Assembly: GCA_910588975.1 (NCBI GenBank)
Contig: CAJUSE010000007.1
Location: 24,078-88,077 of the forward strand
Direction: 5' to 3'
Source: an uncultured Oscillospiraceae bacterium
GTDB taxonomy: Bacteria > Bacillota > Clostridia > Oscillospirales > Oscillospiraceae
DNA: 64,000 nucleotides
Made by a program: the position numbers and the translations under genes. Numbering within the stretch: the first letter of the stretch is position 1; the number at the start of each line of letters is the position of its first letter. Under the pieces are notes generated by a model, which was not told where the DNA came from, ran no database searches, and saw only the letters and a program-made list of their open reading frames with translations. This document shows, piece after piece, positions 1-7,578 of the stretch.

Positions 1-817
1 AACGTCCCATATCCTCCACTGTGCAGTCGTCGGCAATGACAGGTCGGGCGGCGGGGTCGCTCTGCTCCCTGTTAGCCCGGCAGTCGGTATAGTAAGCCAG
101 ATCAGCCTCGGTGTATGGTGTTTCAGGCCGTATCTCAAATAGATCCGCATTGAGGAGGTCCGCCGCATAGCCAGCCAGGGTCCGGGTGGTATTGGTAGCC
201 GAGAAATAGACCACCAGCGTCCTGCCCGCCACCTCTGCAGGTCTCCCATCTCCCTGTCCCAGCTCCTCGTAAAGAGCCAGTGCCACCTGGGCACGAGTGG
301 CTGCGTGCGCCCTGGCCGGATCCCCAGTCCAAACTGTCTCTTTTTCCGCATACCGGCCTAAGATCACATCCAGCTGCTCCACACTTACTGGATCGTTTGT
401 TCCAAAGTAGCCGTCACCATACCCCTGCACCAGAGCATTGGCTGATGCCCAGGCCACAGCCTCCCAATACCAGGCTCCGGCTTGGATGTCATGAAAAGAT
501 GGCGTAACCGTCACAAATGGCTTTCCTGCCGCCCGGTACAGCGCAGTGACCAGCATGGCACGGGTCAACGTCCCCTCCGGGTCAAACCGATCCTGGCCTG
601 TACCCTCCATCAGGCCGCTGTCTCTGCACCAGTTCACCGCCTCTCCATAGTCGGCATTCTCGGGGATATCCACAAAGGAAGTCGTCCTCCGCTCTGCGGC
701 GGCGAGGATGGTCTCTGTCTCTGTATCCTCAGCACCTCGTGCTGCAGAACATGCCGTCAGCACCAGACAGCCTGCCATACAGGCAGCCGTGGCAAGAGAG
801 AGCAATCGTCCTTTCAT
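1..817 (-). CDS. SLH-domain/flavodoxin fusion lipoprotein (C-terminus cut by window edge)
   Basis: An open frame runs from ATG at 817 (GGAGGAACTAAA ribosome site) off the left edge, 272 codons visible. Residues 1-23 form a lipoprotein signal with a LTAC lipobox (Cys23), so the protein is predicted to be anchored outside the membrane. Roughly residues 45-180 carry SLH-like repeats (motifs FVDIPENADYGEAVNW, LTRAMLVTALYR, FHDIQAGAWYWEAVAWA, VQGYGDGYFG). From about residue 200 a flavodoxin-like domain begins (LVVYFSATNTTRTLAGYAA, then DLFEIRPETPYTEADL), closely matching the cytoplasmic flavodoxin at 7576-8055. It is the last visible gene of the leftward aldo/keto reductase operon, 80 bp after the CMD gene. 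An FMN protein tethered on the cell surface is inference; the fold downstream is not visible. Confidence 0.82.
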   Translation of the reverse strand, partial: MKGRLLSLATAACMAGCLVLTACSAARGAEDTETETILAAAERRTTSFVDIPENADYGEAVNWCRDSGLMEGTGQDRFDPEGTLTRAMLVTALYRAAGKPFVTVTPSFHDIQAGAWYWEAVAWASANALVQGYGDGYFGTNDPVSVEQLDVILGRYAEKETVWTGDPARAHAATRAQVALALYEELGQGDGRPAEVAGRTLVVYFSATNTTRTLAGYAADLLNADLFEIRPETPYTEADLAYYTDCRANREQSDPAARPVIADDCTVEDMGR

Positions 818-897
818 TTTAGTTCCTCCATTTTTCTTTATCTCTTTTTCCAATTGGAGCCCTTCGGAAACTTCCCGGCAGTGGGCAGCTCCCCTGT

Positions 898-1224
898 TTA
901 TTCTTCTGTCCAGATCTCCTTGGCCATACGGAAGGCGGCCCAAGCTTTGGGCCACCCCGCATAAAAGGCAGCGTGGGTGATGATCTCGGCCATCTCCTCC
1001 TTGGTGATACCGTTGACCTTAGCCGTTGTCAGGTGGTGCTGGAAAGAGCTGTCGGTAAGCCCCTGAGACAGAAGGGCCACTACCGTGATAAGGGATCGGT
1101 CCCGGAGGGAGAGCTTGTCCTCCCGGCTCCACACCTCACCAAAGAGCACATCATCATTGAGCTGAGCAAATTTGGGGGCAAACTGCCCCAGTTGGTCCCG
1201 GCCTGCGGTCTGCTTCACTGCCAT
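898..1224 (-). CDS. Carboxymuconolactone decarboxylase (CMD) family protein
   Basis: 108 residues, all-helical family size. The family signature is visible in the C-terminal half (EEMAEIITHAAFYAGWPKAW), typical of the gamma-carboxymuconolactone decarboxylase/AhpD-like group. It has no CxxC pair, so an AhpD-type thiol peroxidase role is unlikely; many such proteins sit beside cupins and reductases and their substrates are unknown. The ATG at 1224 is preferred to the in-frame TTG at 1227 because GGAGGG, inside the end of the cupin gene, is 7 nt upstream. The gene follows the cupin stop by 3 nt, so translation is probably coupled. Confidence 0.88.
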   Translation of the reverse strand: MAVKQTAGRDQLGQFAPKFAQLNDDVLFGEVWSREDKLSLRDRSLITVVALLSQGLTDSSFQHHLTTAKVNGITKEEMAEIITHAAFYAGWPKAWAAFRMAKEIWTEE

Positions 1225-1227
1225 CAA

Positions 1228-1665
1228 TTAGCCCTCCAATTTCTGATAGTCGCCATCATCCACCGGTTCCAGCCACTCATTGGAGGTCTCCTCCCCGGGG
1301 ATCTCCAAAGCGATGTGGGCAAACCAGGAGTCGGCCTTGGCTCCGTGCCAGTGCTTCACTCCGGCGGGAATGGTGATAACTTTATCCGGCGTAAGGGAAA
1401 CAGGGGCCTTGTCCCACTCCTGATACCAGCCCTCCCCTGCAGTGCAGATCAGGATCTGTCCGCCCCCATTTTGGGCATGGTGAATGTGCCAGTTGTTCCG
1501 GCAGCCCGGCTCAAAGGTCACATTTGCCAAAAACAGAGGGCAGTCCGCAGCGGTGAGAGGGTTGAGAAAAGATTGCCCCACAAAATATTGAGCATAGGCG
1601 TCGTTGGGCAGTCCCTCACCAAAAGCATTGATCTTGGAAAACTCTGTCCGGTCTTTGATTTTCAT
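1228..1665 (-). CDS. Cupin-domain protein
   Basis: 145 residues with both cupin motifs: the first near residues 52-75 (EPGCRNNWHIHHAQNGGGQ), supplying the metal-binding histidines, and the second near 97-107 (ITIPAGVKHWHGA). The sequence between them (GWYQEWDKAPVSL) and the WFAHIALEIPGEETSNEWLEPV tail resemble small cupins annotated next to CMD proteins in clostridia and proteobacteria. ATG 1665 has AAGGAGAGG upstream. It lies 20 bp after the aldo/keto reductase and 3 bp before the CMD gene, so the three are likely co-transcribed and may act on one small carbonyl or aromatic substrate (inference). Confidence 0.9.
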   Translation of the reverse strand: MKIKDRTEFSKINAFGEGLPNDAYAQYFVGQSFLNPLTAADCPLFLANVTFEPGCRNNWHIHHAQNGGGQILICTAGEGWYQEWDKAPVSLTPDKVITIPAGVKHWHGAKADSWFAHIALEIPGEETSNEWLEPVDDGDYQKLEG

Positions 1666-1685
1666 ATCTGTACCTCTCCTTTTCC

Positions 1686-2780
1686 CTATTCGCCAAAGTA
1701 GGCGGCGATCTCCTTCATCCGCTCCACCTGATCCACGCCAAAGGGACACCGGGCGTTGCAATGTCCACAGCCCACGCAGGCACCGGCGTGGTGCTCCAGC
1801 CCTTTGTAGTGCTCTTCCGCCATGGTATCTCCCTGCCGGGCCAGGTCGTAATATTTGTTGATGAGGCCCACGTCCAGCCCCACAGGGCAAGGCTTGCAGT
1901 GGTTACAGTAAACGCACTTGCCCACCGCCTCGGCAGGCTTAAAAGACCCGATAAGGGAATAATCCCTCTCGGCTTCGCTGCTTTCAAGGAAGGCCAACAG
2001 CTGCTCCACCTGCTCCACGCTGGAAGCCCCCGGCAGCACTGTCAGCACGCCGGGGCGGTCCAGCGCATACTGGAGACACTGGAATCGGCTCAAGGCCTGC
2101 CCAAAGGGAGACTGCTTGGCATCCAACAGCTGACCACCCGAGAAGGGCTTCATCACCGAGATACCAATGCCCTCGGCCTCGCACCGGCGATAGATGGCGG
2201 TGCGTTCGGCTACGCTGCCCTTGCCGTACTCCCCCTTCTGATAGTCATAACCCGGGTTGATGGAAAACATAAGCATATCCACCGGCGCTTCAGAGAGTAC
2301 CCTTTGAATGGTGGCCGGGGTATGGGAGCTAAGCCCAATATGGCGCACCACTCTCTGCTCCTTCATCTCCATCAAATATTTAAAGGCTCCGTTCTTCTGG
2401 TACTCTGCCCAATCGGAAATTTCATCTATACAGTGGATAAAGCCGTAGTCGATGTAGTCGGTTTTTAGATTTTTCAGTTGAAACTCCAGGCTCTTCTTGA
2501 TGGTGTCCGGGTCGGTGGTCCAGCCATAATCCCCATTTTCATAGTTGGCCCCGAAGTGGATCTGATACATCACATCCCGCCGCACATCCCCCAGGGCCTC
2601 CCCAAAGAGGGGAAAGGTCTTGGCCTTAGCCGTCGCCAGGTCATAGTAGTTCACGCCCCCCTCATAGGCCCGGCGGAGAGTGGCAACGGCCTCTCCCTCG
2701 GGGGCATCGGCGATGTAGGAGGTACCAAAACCAAGTACTCCAATGCGGTCCCCTGTACGCCTATTGATCCGATATTCCAT
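1686..2780 (-). CDS. Aldo/keto reductase with C-terminal 2x[4Fe-4S] ferredoxin domain, atypical active site
   Basis: 364 residues: an aldo/keto reductase barrel (about 1-280) followed by a dicluster ferredoxin tail with Cys289/292/295/298 and Cys335/338/341/345. The barrel start (GDRIGVLGFGTSYI, YEGGVNYYDLA) is clear. The usual catalytic tetrad is incomplete: Asp47 and His116 are present, but the Tyr five residues after Asp47 is Lys52, and the barrel Lys expected near residue 75 is His75. The neighbour at 2797-3930 keeps the full tetrad. Either chemistry differs or the barrel mainly passes electrons to or from the clusters (inference). Sits 16 bp after that paralogue and 20 bp before the cupin gene. 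Confidence 0.9.
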   Translation of the reverse strand: MEYRINRRTGDRIGVLGFGTSYIADAPEGEAVATLRRAYEGGVNYYDLATAKAKTFPLFGEALGDVRRDVMYQIHFGANYENGDYGWTTDPDTIKKSLEFQLKNLKTDYIDYGFIHCIDEISDWAEYQKNGAFKYLMEMKEQRVVRHIGLSSHTPATIQRVLSEAPVDMLMFSINPGYDYQKGEYGKGSVAERTAIYRRCEAEGIGISVMKPFSGGQLLDAKQSPFGQALSRFQCLQYALDRPGVLTVLPGASSVEQVEQLLAFLESSEAERDYSLIGSFKPAEAVGKCVYCNHCKPCPVGLDVGLINKYYDLARQGDTMAEEHYKGLEHHAGACVGCGHCNARCPFGVDQVERMKEIAAYFGE

Positions 2781-2796
2781 CTTCTCCTCTCCCCTC

Positions 2797-3930
2797 TCAC
2801 AGTTTAAGTAGGGCAGAAAAATCTGTCATGACCTCAGAGATCTTGATCTGCTGAGGGCAAACCTGCTCACAGGAGCGACAGCCAATACAGGCGCTGGGCC
2901 GTTTGGGCTCGGGCAAGCTCTGAATGCCCATGGCAGGAATAAAGCCGCCCCCGGTGAGCTTGTGCTCATTGTAGAAGGCCAAAATTTCCGGGATGGGCAG
3001 GCCCCGGGGGCAGTGAGTGGTGCAGTAGTGACAAGCAGTACAGGGCACTCCGGCTTTCTTAGCCTCCTCGTCGGCCAGGGCCAACAGCTTCTCCCGCTCG
3101 CCTTCGGTGAGGGGCCTATCGCTCTCCCAGGTGGCGATGTTCTCCTGAAGTTGTTCCATATTGGACATGCCGGAGAGCACCATGGTCACCCCGGGAATGG
3201 ACTGGAGGAACCGGAAGGCCCAGGCGGGTACCGTCTCATCCGGTCGCATGGTCTGGAGCTGAGCGGCCATCTCCTCCCCCGCCTTGGCCAGCTTGCCGCC
3301 CCGCAAGGGCTCCATGACCCAGACGGGAATACCGTGCTCTGTCAGAATACAAGCCTTGGTCTCACTGTCCTGAAAATGCCAATCCATATAGTTGAGCTGG
3401 ATCTGACAGAACTCCATGTGCTCCCCATAGGCGTCCAGGAAACGCTTGAGCACCTCCACGCTGCCATGGAGAGAGAAGCCCAGATGCTTGATGCGGCCAT
3501 TTTTCTTCTGTTCCAGCAGGTAGTCTAAAATGCCAAACTTAGGGTCCAGATAGTCATCAATGTTACCTTCATAGACATTGTGAAACAGGTAGAAGTCAAA
3601 ATAGGGGGTCTGGCACTTCTCCAACTGCCGCTCAAAAATCTCCTTCACCTTGGGCATATTGGAATTGTCATAGCCGGGAAACTTGGAGGCCAGATAGTAG
3701 CTCTCCCGGGGATAGCGGGACAGGAATTTGCCCGCCATAAGCTCAGAGTTTCCGGCGTGATACCCCCAGGCGGTATCAAAGTAGTTGATCCCATGGGTAT
3801 AGGCATAGTCGATCATCTTTTCTGTGAGGGTCTCATCGATTTGGGCATCGTTGCCCTCCAGAGTGGGCAGGCGCATCATACCAAGGCCCAACCCGGACAA
3901 TCTCAGATCCTGAAAGCTACGGTAAATCAT
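2797..3930 (-). CDS. Aldo/keto reductase with C-terminal 2x[4Fe-4S] ferredoxin domain
   Basis: 377 residues from ATG 3930, which has AAAGGAG upstream; an upstream in-frame extension to 4023 lacks a ribosome site. The barrel has the complete tetrad: Asp52 and Tyr57 (NYFDTAWGYH), Lys83 (ASKFPG) and His117 (YLFHN). The tail carries eight cysteines in two ferredoxin motifs (Cys297/300/303/307 and Cys348/351/354/358). Such proteins are common in gut clostridia and are thought to couple NAD(P)H or ferredoxin oxidation to reduction of small carbonyl compounds; the substrate is unknown. It shares an operon with a diverged paralogue, a cupin and a CMD protein, next to a divergent LysR regulator. Confidence 0.93.
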   Translation of the reverse strand: MIYRSFQDLRLSGLGLGMMRLPTLEGNDAQIDETLTEKMIDYAYTHGINYFDTAWGYHAGNSELMAGKFLSRYPRESYYLASKFPGYDNSNMPKVKEIFERQLEKCQTPYFDFYLFHNVYEGNIDDYLDPKFGILDYLLEQKKNGRIKHLGFSLHGSVEVLKRFLDAYGEHMEFCQIQLNYMDWHFQDSETKACILTEHGIPVWVMEPLRGGKLAKAGEEMAAQLQTMRPDETVPAWAFRFLQSIPGVTMVLSGMSNMEQLQENIATWESDRPLTEGEREKLLALADEEAKKAGVPCTACHYCTTHCPRGLPIPEILAFYNEHKLTGGGFIPAMGIQSLPEPKRPSACIGCRSCEQVCPQQIKISEVMTDFSALLKL

Positions 3931-4035
3931 TTCAAACACTCCTTTTTTGAATTTCTGTCTCAAAAGCCCTTCCTGTAGAAGAGCTCCCTTCTGTTTCAGC
4001 ATATCACCTGAAGTCCGCTTCATGTCAAGAGGAGC

Positions 4036-4260
4036 TCATTCCTCCCGCCGACGAAGCTGGTAACGAAGGAAGTCAATACATTCCAACTTCTTTTGCTCAT
4101 CGTGGAGCTTACCCAGGATACACCTGCGTTGAGTCTCCAACATTCGTTCCCGCTCCCGGGCAGTACCCTGCGCCATAATGCGTTGAAATTCGGCGATAAA
4201 TTCCTCTCCGCAGCCGGCGGCCCGGAGATTTTCCGCTATCTGCTCTGCATCTGTCCCCAT
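4036..4260 (-). CDS. Small hypothetical protein, first gene of the reductase operon
   Basis: 74 residues, charged and helical, with no signal peptide or membrane segment (AEQIAENLRAAGCGEEFIAEF near the N-terminus, arginine/glutamate-rich C-terminus ending YQLRRREE). ATG 4260 is chosen because AGAGGTGAT precedes it; an earlier in-frame ATG at 4281 overlaps the promoter -10 box. It lies 105 bp upstream of the first reductase and directly behind a strong leftward promoter. I recognise no family with certainty; similar short proteins accompany aldo/keto reductases in clostridia (recollection, not checked). Confidence 0.7.
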   Translation of the reverse strand: MGTDAEQIAENLRAAGCGEEFIAEFQRIMAQGTARERERMLETQRRCILGKLHDEQKKLECIDFLRYQLRRREE

Positions 4261-4279
4261 GCCATCACCTCTGATCTGC

Positions 4280-4308
4280 ATTATAATGGGAAACTATTGA
4301 TAATACAA
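4280..4308 (-). promoter_or_regulatory. Sigma-A promoter of the leftward reductase operon
   Basis: On the minus strand TTGTAT (4303-4308), 17 bp, TATAAT (4280-4285). It lies 20 bp upstream of ATG 4260 and about 30 bp from the divergent LysR promoter, a layout that suits LysR control of both. Confidence 0.8.
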
Positions 4309-4335
4309 ATACCTATATTTTATAAAGTTCTATGC

Positions 4336-4364
4336 TTGACAGGCATTGATCGCCTCTCTATAAT
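4336..4364 (+). promoter_or_regulatory. Consensus sigma-A promoter for the LysR gene
   Basis: TTGACA (4336-4341), exactly 17 bp, TATAAT (4359-4364): a perfect match to consensus. It lies 125 bp upstream of the LysR start. A second candidate, TTGACA at 4403-4408 with TGTTAT at 4425-4430, lies closer to the gene. Confidence 0.85.
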
Positions 4365-4488
4365 AATCACACAGTCTCTGTTGCCCTGCCCAACTTTTTC
4401 CCTTGACATGAAGAGCACTTTATATGTTATTGTTTCAATGCCCTCCCTGGGCAGAGATACCAATGTACAAGAGATAGGAGGACCCCTT

Positions 4489-5373
4489 ATGGAACTGCGT
4501 GTACTGCGCTATTTTTTGGCCGTAGCTCAGGAAGAGAGCATTTCTGCTGCCGCCGACTATCTTCATCTGACTCAGCCCACACTTTCCCGGCAGCTAAAGG
4601 ACCTGGAAGACGAGTTGGGCCGCCCCCTGTTCCTTCGTGGCAGCCGCAAGGTGGAGCTCACCGAAGAGGGCCGTCTGCTGCGTAAGCGTGCCAGAGAGAT
4701 CCTGGAGCTTACCGACAAGGCCCAGGCCGAGGTCCGGGAAGGCACTCAGGCGGTCACCGGAGAAATTTATATTGGTGCCGGAGAGACCCATGTCATGGGA
4801 CTGGTGGCCCGGGCGGTCAGGGCATTGCGGGAGCAGGGCCACCGCATCCGTTTCCGTCTATACAGCGGAAATGCTGAGGATGTCACCGAACGGCTGGATC
4901 AAGGCCTGCTGGACTTCGGCATCCTCATTGAGCCGGTGGATCTGAAAAAATATGACTCGCTCCGCCTTCCCGGTACCGACCTGTGGGGCGTTTTGATGCC
5001 CAAGGATCACCCCCTGGCCCAAGAGACGGTCATCCGCCCTCACCAGCTGCGGCAGGAGCCTTTATTGGTCTCCCATCAGCGCCTCCATCAGGGGCAGCTG
5101 CTCCAGTGGCTGGGCTGTGATGCGGCTGATTTGGACATCGCTGCCACCTTTAATTTGATTTACAATGCCGCCCGAATGGTGGAGGAGCGGGTAGGACTGG
5201 CCCTGACTTTGGACCGACTGGTCTCCACCGGAGAGGACAGCCTCCTCTGCTTTCGCCCCCTGGAGCCCCGCATGGAAGTGGGATTGGACATAGTTTGGAA
5301 GAAATATCAGACTCTCAGCAAAGCCGCCCAGCTTTTTCTCCAGCAGCTTCAGGCCGACTTTTCCGCCATATAG
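4489..5373 (+). CDS. LysR-family transcriptional regulator
   Basis: 294 residues. The N-terminal winged helix-turn-helix is textbook LysR (MELRVLRYFLAVAQEESIS, then AAADYLHLTQPTLSRQLKDL and FLRGSRKVELTEEG), followed by a linker helix and a periplasmic-binding-like effector domain (about 90-294). ATG 4489 has ATAGGAGG 8 nt upstream; the in-frame extension upstream runs through the promoters. Divergent from the reductase operon with facing promoters in a 228-bp gap, so it most likely regulates that operon and itself; the effector is unknown. Confidence 0.95.
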   Translation: MELRVLRYFLAVAQEESISAAADYLHLTQPTLSRQLKDLEDELGRPLFLRGSRKVELTEEGRLLRKRAREILELTDKAQAEVREGTQAVTGEIYIGAGETHVMGLVARAVRALREQGHRIRFRLYSGNAEDVTERLDQGLLDFGILIEPVDLKKYDSLRLPGTDLWGVLMPKDHPLAQETVIRPHQLRQEPLLVSHQRLHQGQLLQWLGCDAADLDIAATFNLIYNAARMVEERVGLALTLDRLVSTGEDSLLCFRPLEPRMEVGLDIVWKKYQTLSKAAQLFLQQLQADFSAI

Positions 5374-5376
5374 CAG

Positions 5377-5426
5377 AAAAACAGGGAGCACAGTACAGCT
5401 TTTGTACTGTGCTCCCCGCTTTTTTG
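5377..5426. terminator. Bidirectional terminator between LysR and ZIP genes
   Basis: A 14-bp perfect stem (5384-5397 with 5403-5416, loop GCTTT) flanked by an A-run on the left and a T-run on the right; it can end both convergent transcripts. Confidence 0.92.
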
Positions 5427-5430
5427 CGTT

Positions 5431-6213
5431 TTATCCCAGCGCCACATCCAGCGCCATCATAATGGTAAAGCCCGCTGCAAAGCAGAGGGTACCCAGATTC
5501 CAGTGGGCGCCTTGGGCGCTCTCCGGGATGAGCTCTTCTACCACCACATACACCATGGCCCCAGCGGCAAAGCTGAGCAAATAGGGCAAGGCGGGCAGGA
5601 CCAGCTCCGCAAGGCCAATGGCAGCCAAGGCACCCACCGGCTCCACTACGCCGGAGAGGATCCCCCAGCAAAGAGCCCTTCCCCTTCCCACCCCCTCCGA
5701 GGCCAGCGGCATGGACACAATGGCCCCCTCTGGAAAGTTCTGGATGGCAATGCCGAGGGAGAGTGCCAGCGCTCCGATTGCCGTAATCCCCCCTGTCTCC
5801 GTGAGCAACCCGGCATAAATCACACCCACAGCGATGCCCTCGGGAATATTGTGGAGGATCACCGCCAGAACCAGCATAGCACTTCGACCCAGACTGGACC
5901 GGGGCCCCTCAGGCCGGTCGGAGCCCATGTGCAAATGGGGAATGGCCTGATCCAACAGCAGCAGAAACAAAATCCCCGCCCAAAAGCCCATGAACGCAGG
6001 CAAGAACGCCCACCGCCCCAGATGTTCACACTCATCTATGGCGGGGACCAGCAAGCTCCAAATCGAAGCGGCCATCATCACTCCAGCGGCAAAGCCGGTA
6101 AGGCCCCGGCGCAGCAGGATAGGCATGTCCCCCCGCAGGAAAAGAACACATCCCGCCCCCAGCGCCGTTCCCAAAAAGGGCAAAAGCAGACCATAAACCA
6201 CAGCTATCGGCAT
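5431..6213 (-). CDS. ZIP-family metal transporter
   Basis: 260 residues from ATG 6213 (GGAGGAG upstream). Eight hydrophobic segments and the ZIP metal-site motifs are visible: HNIPEGIAVGV in one helix and a second helix with QNFPEGAIVSMPL, the paired H/N-x2-P-E-G signatures of zinc/iron permeases (ZupT-like). A short loop with HLHMGSDRPEG contains the usual histidines. The protein should import Zn(II) or another divalent metal. It is a single gene with its own promoter; I see no clear Zur or Fur box. Confidence 0.94.
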   Translation of the reverse strand: MPIAVVYGLLLPFLGTALGAGCVLFLRGDMPILLRRGLTGFAAGVMMAASIWSLLVPAIDECEHLGRWAFLPAFMGFWAGILFLLLLDQAIPHLHMGSDRPEGPRSSLGRSAMLVLAVILHNIPEGIAVGVIYAGLLTETGGITAIGALALSLGIAIQNFPEGAIVSMPLASEGVGRGRALCWGILSGVVEPVGALAAIGLAELVLPALPYLLSFAAGAMVYVVVEELIPESAQGAHWNLGTLCFAAGFTIMMALDVALG

Positions 6214-6310
6214 ATTCACTCCTCCGTTTTTCTTTTCCGCCTTCCTATTCATGCCCCGGCAGTCCGATTTTCATCGTCAAATTTTATAGTTATCTATCGC
6301 TAACCATATT

Positions 6311-6339
6311 ATCATACATATTGCTCTCCCACTTGTCAA
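6311..6339 (-). promoter_or_regulatory. Promoter of the ZIP transporter gene
   Basis: On the minus strand TTGACA (6334-6339), 17 bp, TATGAT (6311-6316), about 100 bp before the start codon. Confidence 0.8.
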
Positions 6340-6340
6340 G

Positions 6341-6690
6341 TAAAACCCCACCCCTGATGATCCCGGGTGGGATTTTGTATGTTTTTCTGTTCCGGCAAGA
6401 GGCAGTGTCCCATCAGACGCTCTGGCCTCGCAAACCGCACAGCTTTGCCCACTTTTTTTGATACCAGCGGGCCATGGATAAAATGTCTCGACCGCTCAGG
6501 TCATAGGCCATAGCCAGCCCAGCTTCCACCGCAGTCGGAGCCGTTCCCGGTCCTTTTCTATATGCAGCAGCGGCACAGCACTCTCTCCTTTTATCTCAAT
6601 TTCAGCTGTTCTTTTCTAAACAGGCGGCCCGGACGACAGGCGCAGTACCCATGCCATACCGAGAAAAATATCCAATGCCAAATCCAAAAA
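6341..6690. other. Intergenic stretch with a possible decayed coding remnant
   Basis: No intact gene is visible between the ZIP promoter and the ferredoxin promoter. A short hairpin (CCCACCC 6347-6353 with GGGTGGG 6365-6371, then ATTTTG) lies at the left end. On the minus strand a stop-bounded frame from about 6585 to 6410 reads as plausible protein (EAGLAMAYDLSGRDILSMAR) but has no start codon with a ribosome site, so it may be the tail of a decayed gene. I cannot name it. Confidence 0.35.
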
Positions 6691-6697
6691 ACGGCGT

Positions 6698-6726
6698 TTG
6701 ACACAGGGCAAAAAAATGTGTACTAT
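6698..6726 (+). promoter_or_regulatory. Promoter of the dicluster ferredoxin gene
   Basis: TTGACA (6698-6703), 17 bp, TACTAT (6721-6726), 89 bp upstream of the ATG at 6816. Confidence 0.82.
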
Positions 6727-6815
6727 GGTGGGGCCGGCTCCTTCCATCTCAAGGGGGCCGTTGGAACATATATCAGCCTATTTTAATCTTACCAAAACAT
6801 AGAGGAGACTCGACC

Positions 6816-7532
6816 ATGCTTCGGAAAATCATTCATATCGACCAGGACAAGTGCAATGGCTGCAGCTCCTGTGCAGCAGCCTGTCATGAGGGGGCCATTG
6901 CCATGGTGGAGGGCAAGGCCCAGCTCATGCGGGACGACTACTGCGACGGACTGGGAGACTGTCTGCCCGCCTGTCCCACCGGGGCCATCACATTTGTAGA
7001 GCGGGAAGCCAAAGCCTATGATGAGGTGGCTGTGCTGGCCCATAAGGCCCGGCAGGCCAAGGGTATCCCAGAGGACGAGCCTATCCCCGCCTGCCCCGGT
7101 ACCCGGACCCGGCAGTTGGAACCCGCTTCCGCCACCCCGACACCCACCGATGTCGTCCGGACCCCCAGTCGGCTGGCCCAGTGGCCCTGTCAGATCAAGC
7201 TGGCCCCTGTCAAAGCCCCCTATTTCGATGGCTGCAAGCTGCTCATCGCCGCCGATTGTACCGCCTATGCCTATGCCGCCTTTCATGAGGAATATATGAA
7301 AGGCCGGGTCACCCTGGTGGGCTGCCCCAAACTGGATGGGGTGGACTACTCGGAAAAGCTCACCGAAATTTTGAAGGTCAATGCCATCAAGTCAGTGGCC
7401 TTGGTGCGCATGGAGGTCCCCTGCTGCGGCGGCATGGAAAATGCCTTGAAAAAGGCCCTCGCCGCCTGTGGCAAGCTCCTGCCCTGGCAGGTAGTCACCC
7501 TGTCTGTGGATGGGTGCCCCCTGGAAGAGTGA
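6816..7532 (+). CDS. 4Fe-4S dicluster ferredoxin-type protein
   Basis: 238 residues. The N-terminal 60 residues carry ferredoxin cysteines: Cys13/16/19/23 (CNGCSSCAAAC) and Cys43/49/53 (CDGLGDCLPACP). A Pro/Thr-rich linker (about 100-130) leads to a C-terminal domain with further conserved cysteines (LLIAADCTAYA, VGCPKLD, EVPCCGGMENAL). This architecture is common in anaerobic Firmicutes, often near hcp or Fnr-type regulators, with no established function; electron transfer in redox or nitrosative stress is inference. ATG has GAGGAGA upstream. Transcribed alone, between its own promoter and a strong terminator. Confidence 0.88.
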   Translation: MLRKIIHIDQDKCNGCSSCAAACHEGAIAMVEGKAQLMRDDYCDGLGDCLPACPTGAITFVEREAKAYDEVAVLAHKARQAKGIPEDEPIPACPGTRTRQLEPASATPTPTDVVRTPSRLAQWPCQIKLAPVKAPYFDGCKLLIAADCTAYAYAAFHEEYMKGRVTLVGCPKLDGVDYSEKLTEILKVNAIKSVALVRMEVPCCGGMENALKKALAACGKLLPWQVVTLSVDGCPLEE

Positions 7533-7546
7533 GAAAAATGCATGAT

Positions 7547-7578
7547 AAAGGGCGGCCTTCCGGCCGCCCTTTGTTTTA
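7547..7578. terminator. Bidirectional terminator between ferredoxin and flavodoxin genes
   Basis: GGGCGGCC (7550-7557) pairs with GGCCGCCC (7562-7569), loop TTCC, extended by AAA/TTT pairs. The right side is T-rich (TTTGTTTTAG), the left side only weakly A-rich. Confidence 0.88.

Noticed and set aside
6562..6786. A 74-codon plus-strand frame in the ZIP-ferredoxin gap.
   Set aside because: No ribosome site, and it contains the ferredoxin promoter.
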